A stretch of DNA of 64,000 nucleotides from Porphyra umbilicalis (GCA_002049455.2 KV918894.1:124001-188000); one strand, 5' to 3'. Positions 1 to 13,200 are shown, counted from the first letter of the stretch. Numbers and translations are program-made. Notes: generated by a model from the letters alone, not told the origin.

Positions 1-3000
1 TAAGGTCGTCGACGTACACGAGGATGAAAGTGCACCCGTGCACGGGGTGGTGCCTCTCATAGAGGCACGGGTCCACCTTGGACCGGACCGCTCCCATCTC
101 TTTAAGCTCTTTGTCGAGCTTGATGCCCCACAGCCGCCCAGCCTGCTTTGTCTCGTAGAGCGCCAGGTTAAGCCGACACATCTCCTCCAGCCCCTCCGGT
201 TCGACACCGTCGGGGAAATTGATGTACATCTCCTTGTACATCTTGGCGTTGAGGAGGGCTGTCATGACGTCGACATGGTGAATCTCCCAGCCCATGGATG
301 CCGACACAGCGAAGAGAGCACGTGTCGTGGCCGCGTTGGGTACCGGAGCCCACGTCTCGTCAAAGTCTTGTCCGGGCACCTGGTTAAACCCTTGGGCCAC
401 GAGACGAGCCTTGTAGCGCATGAGCTTGCCCTCCGCGTCGTGCTTGATGTCGAACAAGAATCGCGTCTTGATGGCCTTGTGATTCTTGTTGTTCCCCTTG
501 GTCTTGGACCAGGTGCCAAAGGTGTTTGTGTGCCGCCACCTCCTCCTGAATGGCCTGCTTTCACAGCGGCCAGTCAGGACGAGCGCGCGCCTCCTTCTCG
601 TTTGCAGGCGGCTTTTGCAAGTCCCAGCCCGCCTCAGCCGCGGAAGCGTTTCAGCTTGCCAGGTATGCCTTGGGTTCCTTCTCCCACAATGATACCTTGG
701 GAGCTGGCTTGCGCTGCGAGCGACGAGGCCTCGGTGTGACGCTGTCACTGGCCGCAGGTGCTTGAGCAGCTGCGGGTGTCGAGCCACCGACGCTATCCTC
801 GTCCTCAGCGCGGCTATCGCCAGCAAAGAAAGGAGAACCGACTTCGTTGTCGCTGTCAGAGGTGTCGTCGGGGGAGTACTCGTCCTCTCGCCCGCCTTCT
901 GCGCCGAGCATGTCCATTGCCCCTTCCGTGGCGCAATCCTTGTCGCCTTCATATTCCGCAGTCAGCCGGGGACCAGCGCTTGACCCGACTGCTGACGTCT
1001 CGCCCTTCGCCCGGTTTTCCTTCATCAGCACGTCCCGACGCTCGAAGACTTCGTTTGTCTCGTCCTCGAGGATGCGGTAGGCCTTGCCACCCACAGTGTA
1101 GCCGACAAAGCGGCCGACGTCGGTCCTTGGCTCCAGCTTGCGCTGCTGCTTCTTCGGCTTCAGCGCCCACGCCGTACTCCCCCAAACGCGGAATCCCGCG
1201 ACGTTGGGGCGTCGACCCGTCAGCGCCTCGAGCGGCGTCACATCGAGCCCCGCCTTAGGAGGTCGGTTGAGCACATGGACAACGGAGGCCAACGCCTCGG
1301 CCCACAGCTCTTCCTCCGCGCAGGCGACAAGCAGGGCAGCACGCACGCGCTCTATCAGCGTGCGGTTCACCCGCTCCGCCTTGCCGTTTTGTTGCGACTT
1401 GTACGGCGCCGTCATCTCAAACGTGATGCCCTTATCCTCGTACCAGGCTCTAAGATCGTTCGTGACGTACTCCTTTGCACCGTTGTGACGGACAAGCTTC
1501 ACTTTCACGCCCGTAAGCGTCTCAAGCTGCTTGATGCGCGTCTTGAGCACCTCCGGCGCCATCCCGTTTGTCTTGATAGGCGTAGCTGTGATGAATCCCG
1601 TTGAGTCCTCCAGCGCCGACATAAAGCAGAGGGAGCCACCGAGCGACTCAGTGAGTGGGCCACCAATGTCGGTGTGCACCAGTTCGCACTTGGTTGTCGC
1701 TGTCGACGAGTGGGGGCTGGGCGACTGAACCATCTTGCCGTCCACACACGGCACACACACCGTGCCAATGACGCGCTTGGCGTCTGCCACTGAAGCCGGC
1801 ATGCCGTCGACCGATATGGCCGCCCGCTTAAGGTTCTCCAACCCCAAGTGGTTGAACCGACGATGCCACAGCTTCGCCTCCCCAGCGATGCGCGTCGATG
1901 CCGCGCACGCCGAAGCCTTGACCGGCGAGATCTTGAGCAATAACTGCTCCAGGTCGTTGACCTTGCAGACAACGGACGCCTTGTCGAGCACTCCGCTCGA
2001 ATGAACAGCATCCCCGTCGCTGAGGATGTAACAGGCGTTTCCGACAAACACTACCGCACCACGATTGCGGTCAACCGCTCGAACCGAGAGCAGGTTGCTG
2101 GTCAGGTCCGGCAAGAGCATGGCCTCCCCGAGCACCATGGGCGTCTTCGTTTTGCACTTGCAAACGTCTATGGAGACGTGGCCGTGCCCCTTGATGGACA
2201 CCTTGTCGCCGTTGGCCAATGTGACCTCGGCCCCGCTTCCCGCCGTCCGGACGGTGAAGCCCTTATCCCCGGCGGTAACGTGGTTGGTTGCGCCAGAGTC
2301 GAGCACCCAAGTTGATGAACACAGGCAGCTCAAGCGAGCCTTGCTGCTCCCGGCATTGCCGGTGGAAGCAGTGTAGGCCAGAGCGGCACCCGCGTGGGGC
2401 CCGCCGCCGTGGCCGCCTTCACGACCACCACCGCCGGGCTTGCCTTTGCCCTCGGCCTCGTCCGCCTTCTTCTTGTAGCAGTCGCGTGGCCTGTGTCCCT
2501 TCTTGTTGCAGTAGAAGCACACGACCGACTTCTTGTCAAACGGCTTCTTAGGCGCCGCTGCCGCAAAGGCTTGTGACTTGACACTGCCAGAAGGCTTGGA
2601 AGCGCCGACAGAAATGCTCCGCTGCTCGACTTGGAGCAGGTGAGCCGTCACGTCCGACAGGACGAGCTTGGTGTCCTTGTTCTCCAAGACCGTCCTGAGC
2701 ATCCCGTACTCTGCCGGGAGCCCTGCCAGGACACGCAGCGCAAGCGTGTTGTCGTCCACCGGGTTTCCGAGCATGGCAAGCTCGTCCCGGAGCATCTTGG
2801 CGCGCGACGCAAACTTGATGATGTTTTCGTCGTCGCCTTTCTTCAGGCTGCTCAGCTCGTCCATGGGCCGCAGCAGCTGCGCGTTGTCACGTGCCTCGAA
2901 CATGACCTTGAGCGCGTCCCACGCCTCTTTGGCCGTGTCCACCGACGTGACCGTATTGAGGTGCACGGGCTTGACCGACATCTAGATGGTCGCCTGCGCC

Positions 3001-3753
3001 GCCTCGTTTATGGCATCCTACGCGTCGACCACCGGGTCGGACTTCTTTTCGTCGGTCGAAGATGCCGGTCGGTCCGTCACGACCGCCGCCCAGAGCTTCT
3101 CCTTCTTGAGCTGCGCACGCGTGTACGCTGCCCGCACCTTGTAGTCGTCATCCAGCTGCGCAAACCGCGGGCCGCCATAACGGCCGTGGTCTGCCATGTT
3201 AACGACCTCGGCGCCGCAGAGCGCCGCACTAACGACGAAGGGAGCGGCACACGCCAGCCCGACGCCGGAACACACCGCGATCCCAGCGACGTCGTCTCAC
3301 CAGCGACAGCATGGAAAACGACGGTTACCACCAGCGACAGCTGGGCCCATAACTTCTGAAATGAGCGGTAGTTGGGTGGATGCGTTGATTTACTCGAGAG
3401 CGGTCTGAGGCGCGAGGCCAGTATGCTCTTAAAACCTCCGTGTGCCTCTCTCGCCACGTTCTGCCGGCGCACTCCCCCGCCAGCGCAGTGCTCCCTCCCT
3501 CGGAGGGTACATGCTCTCACCACCCCACAAATCGCGACGCCCCTCGATGACCCCACGAGAATCTCCCCGAGCTCAGCTCCAAAAAGAGCTGCCCTCAATA
3601 CACAAGTACAAGTAATTACATCACACACATACAGCAATGCATGACAATGGCACAGCAAAACAAGCCGATGACCGCATCAATACTCCCGGAATTAGCCAGG
3701 CAGTCCGCGGTAACTCCGACTTACCTGCGCGGGCTTGGGGGGCTGCCTCAACA
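1..3753 (-). mobile_element. Ty1/Copia LTR fossil, left copy (runs off the window edge)
   Basis: Read on the minus strand, the element runs from its 5' LTR (3357-3753) through gag, a CCHC zinc knuckle (near 2.5 kb), aspartic protease (DSGAT motif near 2.3 kb), GAG-pre-integrase, an integrase core and the first part of reverse transcriptase, then leaves the window at base 1. The order protease-integrase-RT is the Copia order. The 3' half and 3' LTR lie outside the window. It is a near twin of the element at 10270-13766. It looks broken, with a few coding breaks, and should be treated as a fossil. It sits inside a Gypsy integrase region (3754-4262). Confidence 0.9.
3357..3753 (-). repeat. 5' LTR of the left Copia copy
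   Basis: This 397-bp LTR starts TGTTGAG and ends in CA on the minus strand. It mirrors 10270-10666. Just inside lies ATGGGCCCAGC, which is shared with the other Copia copies and marks the presumed primer-binding region; I could not match it to a specific tRNA. Confidence 0.75.
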
Positions 3754-4262
3754 GTCCGGGGCAGGGGGCCAAGTATGTCAATGGCCAGCGCTGCGAAGGG
3801 TTTCGTCGCGGGGAACAGCCTCATGAACGCTTCACTCTGCGTACCCGTGAGCCGTTTCTTTGCACAGGTGGGGCGAACTGCCACCCACCCGAACACGTCC
3901 CTTGCCAGCGAGGGCTAGTAGTATTGTTCGCACAGGGTCTGGTACATGCGCGTCCCACCTGGATGCGCAGGCAAGGGGGAGGAATGCTCCGCCCGTAATA
4001 CGTCCTTGACCAGGACCTGGGAAACCAGTACCTGCTGGATCCCCTCTCGGTGTCCGCGACGGCACAACAACCGGTCCGCGTTCTCATAGAAGCGCGTGGG
4101 AGTGGGGGAGTCAAGCAACCTCTTGAACCCCTGACCAAACTCGTCTGTCGCCTGCTTCTGGGCTAGTTCGCCCAGGGGTATGCGGGCGGTCTCTCTGTTC
4201 TCGAGGAGTCGGGGGTCGAGTACCGCCCCCGACCGCGTGGTCACCCCAACTGTGGGGATCTC
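3754..4262 (-). mobile_element. Gypsy integrase N-terminal fragment (fossil, left arm)
   Basis: The minus strand encodes the linker and the HHCC-type start of a Ty3/Gypsy integrase (HPGGTRMY followed by DILGPLPRT). It is the mirror of 9761-10269. It ends at 3753, where the Copia LTR begins, and at 4262, where the inverted-repeat arm stops against a different Copia copy. It is a fossil fragment. Confidence 0.8.
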
Positions 4263-7200
4263 CAGCAAAGAGAGCCCGTGTGGTGGCCGCGCTGAGCAGC
4301 GGCGCCCAAGTTTCGTCAATGTCCCGCCTCGGCACTTGGTTGAAACCTTGGGCCACGAGGCGGGCCTTGTAGCGTGTCATCTTGCCTTCCGCGTCGTGCT
4401 TGATGTCGAACACGAAAGGCGTCTTGATGTTCTTGTGCTTCTTGTTGGTCACCTGAATCTTGGACCAGGTGCCAGGCTTCTCGCGTGCTGCCACCTCCTC
4501 CTCGATGGCCTGGTTCCAACACGGTCAATCAAAAAGAGCACGCGCCTCTTTTTGGTTTGCTGGGGGCTTGTGTTGGTCGAAGCCCGCCTCAGCCGCACTC
4601 TTGGTACTGCTTGCCAAGTACGCCTGGGGTTCCTTCTCCCACCCTGTTACCTTGGGAGCTGGCTTTCGCTTTGAGCGACGAGGCCCAGGTGCGGCGCTGT
4701 CACAGGTAGCAGGTTCTTGACTGCCCGCCGGTGTCGAACCATCAGAGCAATCCTCGACGTCCCCCATGCTATCTTCAGCGAAGGAGGGAGGACCGACTTC
4801 TTCGTCGCTGTCAGAGGTGTCGTCGGGGGCGTACTCGTCCTCTCGCCCGCGTTCAGCGTCGAGCATGTCCATTGCCCCTTCCGTGGCGTCATCCTTGCCG
4901 CCGTCATTGCCCGCCGTCAGCCGGGGACCAACGCTTGACCCGACTGCTGACGTCTCGACCTTCGCCGGGTTCTCCTTCATCAGCACGTCTCGACGCTTAA
5001 AGACTTGGTTCGTCTCATCTTCAAGGATGTGGTAGGCCTTGCCACCAACCGTATAGTCGAAAAAGCGGCCGACGTCGGTCCTTGGCTCCAGCTTGCGCTG
5101 CTGCTTCTTGGGTTTGAGCGCCCACGCCCGGTTCCCTCCAACGCGGAATCCCGCGACGTTAGGGCGTCGACCCGTCAGCGCCTCGAGCGGCGACACTTCC
5201 AGCCCCGTCTCGGGGGACCGGTTGAGCACAAGGACGACAGAGGCCAACGCTTCAGCCCACCGGTCTTCCTCTGCTCCGGCATCGAGCAGAGCAGCACGCA
5301 CGCGCTCCATCAGCGTGGGGTTAACCCGCTCCGCCTTGCCGTTCTGCTGCGACTTGTACGGCGCTGTCATCTCCGACGTGATTCCCTTGTCCTCGTACCA
5401 TTCCTTGAGGACGTTGGTGACGTACTCCTTGGCACCGTCATGACAGACGCGCTTGAATTTGAGACCCATCAGCGTCTCAAGGTGCTTGATACGCGTCTTG
5501 AGAACCTGCGGTGCCATCCTTTTCGTCTTGATAGGCGCTTCCGTGATGAACCCCGTGGAGTCCTTCAGCGCCGTCATAAAGTAGATGTAACCACCAAACG
5601 ACTCAGTGAGTGGGCCACCAATGTCGGTGTGCATCAGTTTGAACTTGGTCGTCGCTGTAGACGAGCGGGGGCTCGGCGGCTGCACCATCTTACCGTCAAC
5701 ACACGGCACACACATAGTGCCAATAACGCGCTTGGCGTCTGCCACTGACGCCGGCATGCCGTCCACCATTGTGGCCGCCCGCTTAAGGTTCTCTAACCCC
5801 AAGTGGTTGACACGACGGTGCCACAGCTCGGCCTCCCAAGCTATACGCGTGGATGCCGAGTTAGCCGACGCCTGCATCGGCGTCACCTTGAGCACATACT
5901 GCTCTAGGTCGTTCACCTTGCCGACCACCGACGCCTTGTCGAGCTCTTCGCTCGAGCGAACAGCATCCCCGTCGCTTAGGATGTAGCAGGGGTTGTCGAC
6001 AAACACCACCGCACCTCTATTGCGGTCGACCGCTAGAACCGACAGCAGGTTGCTAGTCAGGTCCGGAACGAGCATAGCATCCCCAAGTACCATGCGCGTC
6101 TTGGTGTTTCCTTTGCCAACGTCCATTGAGACGTGGCCGTGCCCCTTGATGGACACCTTGTCGCCGTTGGCCAAGGTGACCTCGGCCCCGCTTCCCGCCG
6201 TCCGGATGGAGAAGCCCTTATCCCCGACGGCCATGTGGTTGGTTGCGCCAAGGTCAAGCACCCAGATTGATAACCCGCGTGTGCTCCCGAGAGCCTTGCT
6301 GCTCCCGGCATTGCCGGTGGAAGCAGTGTAGGCCAGAGCGGCACCCGCGTGGGGCCCGCCGCCGTGGCCGCCTTCACGACCACCACCGCCGGGCTTGCCT
6401 TTGCCCTTGGCCTCGTCCGCCTTCTTCTTGTAGCAGTCGTGCTGCATTTCCCCATTCTTGTTGCAGTAGAAGCACACGACCGACTTCTTGTCAAACGTCT
6501 TCTTGTGCGCCGCTGCAGCAAAGGCTTGTGACTTGACACTGTCAGAAGGCTTGGACGCGGCGACGGTACTGCTCCGCTGTTCCACTTGCAGCAGCTTAGC
6601 CGTCACGTCCTTCATGACGAGCTTGGTGTCCTTGTTCTCCAAGACCGTCCTGAGCATCCCGTACTCTGATAGGAGCCCCGAGAAAACAAGCAGTGCGAGC
6701 GTGTTGTCGTCCACCGGGTTGCTGAGCATGGAAAGCTCGTCCCGGATCATCTCGGCGCGCGACGCAAACTTGATGATGTTTTCGTCGTCGCCTTTCTTCA
6801 GGCTGCTCAGCTCGTCCATGGGCCGCAGCAGCTGCGCGTTGTCACGTGCCTCGAATATGACCTTGAGCGCGTCCCACGCTTCCTTGGCCGTGTCAACCGA
6901 CGTGACCGTGTTGAGATGCACGGGCTTGACCGACATCTGGATGGTCGCCAGCGCCGCCTCGTTCATGGCGTCCCACGCTTCGACCACCGGGTCGGACTTC
7001 GTGTCGTCCGAACCAGAAGCAGGGCGGTCCGTCACGACGGCCGTCCACAGCTTCTCTTTTTCGAGCTGCGCACGATGGTACGCCGCTCACATCTGGTAAT
7101 CGTCGTCCAGCTGCGCGAACCGTGGGCCGCTAAGGCGGCCGTAGTCCGACATGTTGACGACAGCGGCGCGACCAAGCACCGCACTAACGACGTCGACGGC

Positions 7201-7295
7201 GGCATCCGCCGGCGCGACACCGGAACACACCACAACCCGAGCGACGTCGTCCAACCAGAGACTGCATGGAAGACGACGATGACCGCCAGCGACAG

Positions 7296-7547
7296 CTGGG
7301 CCCAGAACCTGTGAAGGTCGAAAAACCAAATACGCCACGTGACCAATGTGACTGGTCCTGCGGAGTTGCTGAATCCTATTCAACACACCCACCAACTCCA
7401 CAGCGACCAGAAACCATTCCTCGATCGACTCAAAATTGCCAACCTGCAATTTCCAACCCGGCCCCGAAACCCTGGGGCAAGCCGCGGGATTCGAACCTGC
7501 GACATCTGTGAAGCTGATCGCGCGTGCTGGGCCCATTACCGGTGAAG
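7296..7547 (-). other. 231-bp leader segment between 21-bp direct repeats, with a tRNA-like B box
   Basis: Two 21-bp near-repeats (CTGGGCCCA, three variable positions, GTGAAG) lie at 7296-7316 and 7527-7547. The segment between them is absent from the other Copia copies. Its minus strand carries a tRNA-like stretch at about 7480-7530, with a GGTTCGAATCC B box at 7487-7497 and an upstream part resembling the anticodon arm of a tRNA-Val(CAC). The anticodon stem does not pair, so this is not a functional tRNA call. Confidence 0.5.
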
Positions 7548-7960
7548 CGGGAGGTAGATAGGTGGATGCGTTGGTTTACTTGGATAGCGGTCTTGGGCCC
7601 ACTAGGACCGCATGATATACCCCAGGCGTCCCCTCTGCCAGTCGCAGAGAAGATCCCCTCTCAGTGCTCCCGCAGGCCCTTCCACTCTCCGCGTGTGCAG
7701 GGTCTGCGGCGCACCTCCCAAAGCGGAGCTTGCGCCTCCCCAGTGCTAAGCCGCCCACCCCAGCACAATGCAGTCACCACGCCACGCACAATCTCCCCGA
7801 GCTCACCACAAGAAGGGGGGAGCTCACCAAGAGATACACAAATGAAATACAAACAAGTACACGTCATACAAAATGGAATGCCAACAAGTACACGGGCTTG
7901 AGTCACCAAGAGCCCGCGTGTAAATATAGCTCCAATGGAATTTCCGAGCGGAGCTCAACA
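7543..7960 (-). repeat. 5' LTR of Copia copy B
   Basis: The LTR is 418 bp, begins TGTTGAG and ends in CA on the minus strand. It differs from its partner LTR at 15319-15736 at roughly one base in twenty, with an almost identical central block. That suggests a moderately old insertion. The target-site duplication is GCACT. Confidence 0.85.
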
Positions 7961-10269
7961 GCACTTGGGCTCCAACGATGCCACGGAGCACCGGATCGAG
8001 TTGAAGCCGGGCTCCAAGCCTGTCCGGCTCAACCCCTACCGGCTGGGTCCCCGAACTAAGGAATTTATCAAGGCTTCAGACGACCGAATGCTCAAGCTTC
8101 AAGTTATAGTGCCTACCAAGATTGAATGGGCTAGCCCGGTGCTACTCATCCCGAAACCTGGAGGGAGTCCCCGGTTTAGCATCGACTATCGGCAGTACAA
8201 CGAGCGCACAGCACGTGACTCGTATCCGTTACCCCGAATGGACGACTGCCGTGAGTCTTTGCGGGATGCCCAGTTCTTCTTCTGGTTGGACTGCAACGCG
8301 GGATTCTGGGAGATCCCCCTAGCCGAGGAGGATAAGCCGAAGACGGCATTCACTTGCCACTGTGGGACGTACCAGTGTACGCGTGTTCCATTTGGCCTGT
8401 GCAATGCCCCTGCCACTTTTCGGCGGGCTATTGACATGATCCACTTCGGATTCAAGTGGAAGAATGTGCTCGTCTACTTAGACAACCTCATCATCTTCTC
8501 CGCCGATGCCGAGTCGCACCTGTCCCACTTGGACACGGTGCTCACCTTACTCGGGAAGCACGGGGTCACCCTCAAGGCACAGCAGTGTCACCTCTTTACT
8601 AACGAGGTGGAGTACCTTGGCCATGTAGTGCGGCCAGGACGCTTGAGTGTGAACGAGAAGAACCTAAAGGCCATCAACAAGGCCAGCTTCCCCCAGACCC
8701 AAACCCAACTGAGGAGTTTCTTGAGTATGTGCAATGTTTACCGTCGGTTCACGGTAGACTTCGCTAAGACAGCGAAGCCGCTGAACAACTTGAACAGCTT
8801 GAATCTTCCGAAGCCGTTGGGGCCCCCCACCCCGGAGGAACGGGCCGCGCTCGACAAACTACCCGAGAAGCTATGCCACCCGCCCATCCTCGCGATACCG
8901 CGCAAGGAGGGGAAGTACATCACTGATGTGGATGCGAGCTACGGCCAGCTAGGGTGCTGCCTACTACAGCATTGACTCAATGTCAAGTACCTGCCAGTAG
9001 GCTACTTCAGTGAGGGCCTACTGCCGGCGAAGAAGAACTACACCGTCACCGGGATTGACGGACTAGGTGTGGTATGGGCGGTCGGTTTACTAAGACCGCA
9101 CATCGAACGCACCCAGTCATTGGTGATCCCCCAATTCTGTCCTCATCGACCAGGAACGGTTCCTGGCGGCACGGTTCTTGTGGAACTGGCCATCTATTGG
9201 TTAAACGCAGGGGTAAACAGCTGCTCAGCACGAATCTGAGACGTTCTGTTGGCTTTCCCACCGCCACTTCCGTGCAGAACCGAGATCCTTCTATTTCTTG
9301 AGATTTTCTTCCGATCCCTTCAGTGTCAAGGGAGCAACCGGCCCGCAATCGTTGGGAGATCGAGATTTTCTGGGAGATACGCAGAAAAGTGCAGAAAAAC
9401 GAAGGCGTCGATTTTGCGATTGGGGGCCGTACGGGCACATTCTGTAAAGATCGGGCCGGACATGCACTGCTGTCGGACTGCTCGACGAATGAGAGATCTG
9501 TATTCATTGCCGTTCCACTACCGTTCCGGGGCGATGAGGACAGAATTGGGGGATCAGCAATACTCATCCGGTGTGACCACAAGGCATTGAAGTGGATACA
9601 AACCACGACGGCCTGCACCAACAATCGACTAAATCGTTGCCGCATCCTCCTCTCGGAGTTCTACTATGATGTGGAGTACAAGCCCGGTCCCCAACATGCG
9701 GTGGCCGACGCACCGACCCGCATCCCGACTGAGGGTCTGGACACAGGACCCATCTCCCAGGAGATACCCACAGTTGGGGTGACCACGCGGTCGGGGGCGG
9801 TACTCGACCCCCGACTCCTCGAGAACAGAGAGACCGCCCGCATACCCCTGGGCGAACTAGCCCAGAAGCAGGCGACAGACGAGTTTGGTCAGGGGTTCAA
9901 GAGGTTGCTTGACTCCCCCACTCCCACGCGCTTCTATGAGAACGCGGACCGGTTGTTGTGCCGTCGCGGACACCGAGAGGGGATCCAGCAGGTACTGGTT
10001 TCCCAGGTCCTGGTCAAGGACGTATTACGGGCGGAGCATTCCTCCCCCTTGCCTGCGCATCCAGGTGGGACGCGCATGTACCAGACCCTGTGCGAACAAT
10101 ACTACTAGCCCTCGCTGGCAAGGGACGTGTTCGGGTGGGTGGCAGTTCGCCCCACCTGTGCAAAGAAACGGCTCACGGGTACGCAGAGTGAAGCGTTCAT
10201 GAGGCTGTTCCCCGCGACGAAACCCTTCGCAGCGCTGGCCATTGACATACTTGGCCCCCTGCCCCGGAC
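7961..10269 (+). mobile_element. Ty3/Gypsy fossil: RT, RNase H and integrase start
   Basis: The plus strand encodes a Ty3/Gypsy reverse transcriptase (palm blocks between about 8.0 and 8.6 kb), the connection region, RNase H (8.9-9.7 kb), then the linker and zinc-finger start of integrase up to 10269. RT before integrase identifies Gypsy rather than Copia. A Copia LTR abuts it on each side (7960 and 10270), and a 441-bp MITE interrupts the RNase H region at 9120-9560. The gag-protease part of probably the same element lies at 15737-18460 on the opposite strand. It is a broken fossil. Confidence 0.9.
9120..9560. mobile_element. MITE with about 35-bp inverted ends inside the Gypsy fossil
   Basis: The left end (TTGGTGATCCCCCAATTCTG) and the reverse complement of the right end agree over about 35 bp with three mismatches. 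The right flank is TA (9561-9562). The left flank is CA (9118-9119), consistent with a mutated TA duplication. The terminal TTGCTGATCCCC pattern matches the MITE at 41069-41464 and resembles the Tc1-like element at 51964-55703. No transposase is encoded. It must be younger than the Gypsy insertion it interrupts. Confidence 0.85.
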
Positions 10270-13200
10270 TGTTGAGGCAGCCCCCCAAGCCCGCGCAGGT
10301 AAGTCGGAGTTACCGCGGACTGCCTGGCTAATTCCAGGAGTATTGATGCGGTCATCGGCTTGTTTTGCTGTGCCATTGTCATGCATTGCTGTATGTGTGT
10401 GATGTAATTACTTGTACTTGTGTATTGAGGGCAGCTCTTTTTGGAGCTGAGCTCGGGGAGATTCTCGTGGGGTCATCGAGGGGCGTCGCGATTTGTGGGG
10501 TGGTGAGAGCATGTACCCTCCGAGGGAGGGAGCACTGCGCTGGCGGGGGAGTGCGCCGGCAGAACGTGGCGAGAGAGGCACACGGAGGTTTTAAGAGCAT
10601 ACTGGCCTCGCGCCTCAGACCGCTCTCGAGTAAATCAACGCATCCACCCAACTACCGCTCATTTCAGAAGTTATGGGCCCAGCTGTCGCTGGTGGTAACC
10701 GTCGTTTTCCATGCTGTCGCTGGTGAGACGACGTCGCTGGGATCGCGGTGTGTTCCGGCGTCGGGCTGGCGTGTGCCGCTCCCTTCGTCGTTAGTGCGGC
10801 GCTCTGCGGCGCCGAGGTCGTTAACATGGCAGACCACGGCCGTTATGGCGGCCCGCGGTTTGCGCAGCTGGATGACGACTACAAGGTGCGGGCAGCGTAC
10901 ACGCGTGCGCAGCTCAAGAAGGAGAAGCTCTGGGCGGCGGTCGTGACGGACCGACCGGCATCTTCGACCGACGAAAAGAAGTCCGACCCGGTGGTCGACG
11001 CGTAGGATGCCATAAACGAGGCGGCGCAGGCGACCATCTAGATGTCGGTCAAGCCCGTGCACCTCAATACGGTCACGTCGGTGGACACGGCCAAAGAGGC
11101 GTGGGACGCGCTCAAGGTCATGTTCGAGGCACGTGACAACGCGCAGCTGCTGCGGCCCATGGACGAGCTGAGCAGCCTGAAGAAAGGCGACGACGAAAAC
11201 ATCATCAAGTTTGCGTCGCGCGCCAAGATGCTCCGGGACGAGCTTGCCATGCTCGGAAACCCGGTGGACGACAACACGCTTGCGCTGCGTGTCCTGGCAG
11301 GGCTCCCGGCAGAGTACGGGATGCTCAGGACGGTCTTGGAGAACAAGGACACCAAGCTCGTCCTGTCGGACGTGACGGCTCACCTGCTCCAAGTCGAGCA
11401 GCGGAGCATTTCTGTCGGCGCTTCCAAGCCTTCTGGCAGTGTCAAGTCACAAGCCTTTGCGGCAGCGGCGCCTAAGAAGCCGTTTGACAAGAAGTCGGTC
11501 GTGTGCTTCTACTGCAACAAGAAGGGACACAGGCCACGCGACTGCTACAAGAAGAAGGCGGACGAGGCCGAGGGCAAAGGCAAGCCCGGCGGTGGTGGTC
11601 GTGAAGGCGGCCACGGCGGCGGGCCCCACGCGGGTGCCGCTCTGGCCTACACTGCTTCCACCGGCAATGCCGGGAGCAGCAAGGCTCGCTTGAGCTGCCT
11701 GTGTTCATCAACTTGGGTGCTCGACTCTGGCGCAACCAACCACGTTACCGCCGGGGATAAGGGCTTCACCGTCCGGACGGCGGGAAGCGGGGCCGAGGTC
11801 ACATTGGCCAACGGCGACAAGGTGTCCATCAAGGGGCACGGCCACGTCTCCATAGACGTTTGCAAGTGCAAAACGAAGACGCCCATGGTGCTCGGGGAGG
11901 CCATGCTCTTGCCGGACCTGACCAGCAACCTGCTCTCGGTTCGAGCGGTTGACCGCAATCGTGGTGCGGTAGTGTTTGTCGGAAACGCCTGTTACATCCT
12001 CAGCGACGGGGATGCTGTTCATTCGAGCGGAGTGCTCGACAAGGCGTCCGTTGTCTGCAAGGTCAACGACCTGGAGCAGTTATTGCTCAAGATCTCGCCG
12101 GTCAAGGCTTCGGCGTGCGCGGCATCGACGCGCATCGCTGGGGAGGCGAAGCTGTGGCATCGTCGGTTCAACCACTTGGGGTTGGAGAACCTTAAGCGGG
12201 CGGCCATATCGGTCGACGGCATGCCGGCTTCAGTGGCAGACGCCAAGCGCGTCATTGGCACTATGTGTGTGCCGTGCGTGGACGGCAAGATGGTTCAGTC
12301 GCCCAGCCCCCACTCGTCGACAGCGACAACCAAGTGCGAACTGGTGCACACCGACATTGGTGGCCCACTCACTGAGTCGCTCGGTGGCTCCCTCTGCTTT
12401 ATGTCGGCGCTGGAGGACTCAACGGGATTCATCACAGCTACGCCTATCAAGACAAACGGGATGGCGCCGGAGGTGCTCAAGACACGCATAAAGCAGCTTG
12501 AGACGCTTACGGGCGTGAAAGTGAAGCTTGTCCGTCACAACGGTGCAAAGGAGTACGTCACGAACGATCTTAGAGCCTGGTACGAGGATAAGGGCATCAC
12601 GTTTGAGATGACGGCGCCGTACAAGTCGCAGCAAAACGGCAAGGCGGAGCGGGTGAACCGCACGCTGATGGAGCGCGTGCGTGCCGCCCTGCTTGTCGCC
12701 TGCGCGGAGGAAGAGCTGTGGGCCGAGGCGTTGGCCTCCGTTGTCCATGTGCTCAACCGACCTCCTAAGGCGGGGCTCGATGTGACGCCGCTCGAGGCGC
12801 TGACGGGTCGACGCCCCAACGTCGCGGGATTCCGCGTTTGGGGGAGTACGGCGTGGGCGCTGAAGCCGAAGAAGCAGCAGCGCAAGCTGGAGCCAAGGAC
12901 CGACGTCGGCCGCTTTGTCGGCTACACTGTGGGTGGCAAGGCCTACCGCATCCTCGAGGACGAGACAAACCAAGTCTTCGAGCGTCGGGACGTGCTGATG
13001 AAGGAAAACCGGGCGAAGGGCGAGACGTCAGCAGTCGGGTCAAGCGCTGGTCCCCGGCTGACTGCGGAATATGAAGGCGACCAGGATTGCGCCACGGAAG
13101 GGGCAATGGACATGCTCGGCGCAGAAGGCGGGCGAGAGGACGAGTACTCCCCCGACGACACCTCTGACAGCGACAACGAAGTCGGTTCTCCTTTCTTTGC

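Larger units (their letters stand above)
257..4262 (-). repeat. Left arm of a 4-kb inverted repeat
   Basis: Position x in this arm pairs with position 14023-x in the right arm (9761-13766) without net insertion or deletion. I compared reading frames and several DNA stretches and saw only a handful of differences, so identity is near 99.8 percent. Left of about 257 the similarity drops to roughly 90 percent, and right of 4262 it ends abruptly. The arm contains a Gypsy integrase fragment and the 5' part of a Copia fossil. It is most simply explained by copying during break repair or by inverted duplication; an assembly artefact is also possible. Confidence 0.93.
4266..7960 (-). mobile_element. 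Ty1/Copia LTR fossil, 5' part (copy B)
   Basis: On the minus strand this runs from a 418-bp 5' LTR (7543-7960) through gag (about 7.0-6.5 kb), a zinc-knuckle region, protease, integrase (about 5.7-5.2 kb) and the start of reverse transcriptase. It stops at about 4266, where the inverted-repeat arm begins. It is clearly diverged from the copies in the arms. Its outer flank is GCACT (7961-7965), matching the flank of the LTR at 15319-15736, so the two LTRs come from a single insertion later separated by rearrangement. It is broken, with several breaks. Confidence 0.88.

Noticed and set aside
2631-3359. 242-codon plus-strand ORF and its mirror at 10664-11392
   Set aside because: Antisense shadow of Copia gag; the minus-strand reading has recognisable domains and this one has none.
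7480-7545. Functional tRNA-Val gene
   Set aside because: The B box fits, but the anticodon stem fails to pair and no acceptor stem can be built; kept only as a tRNA-like segment.
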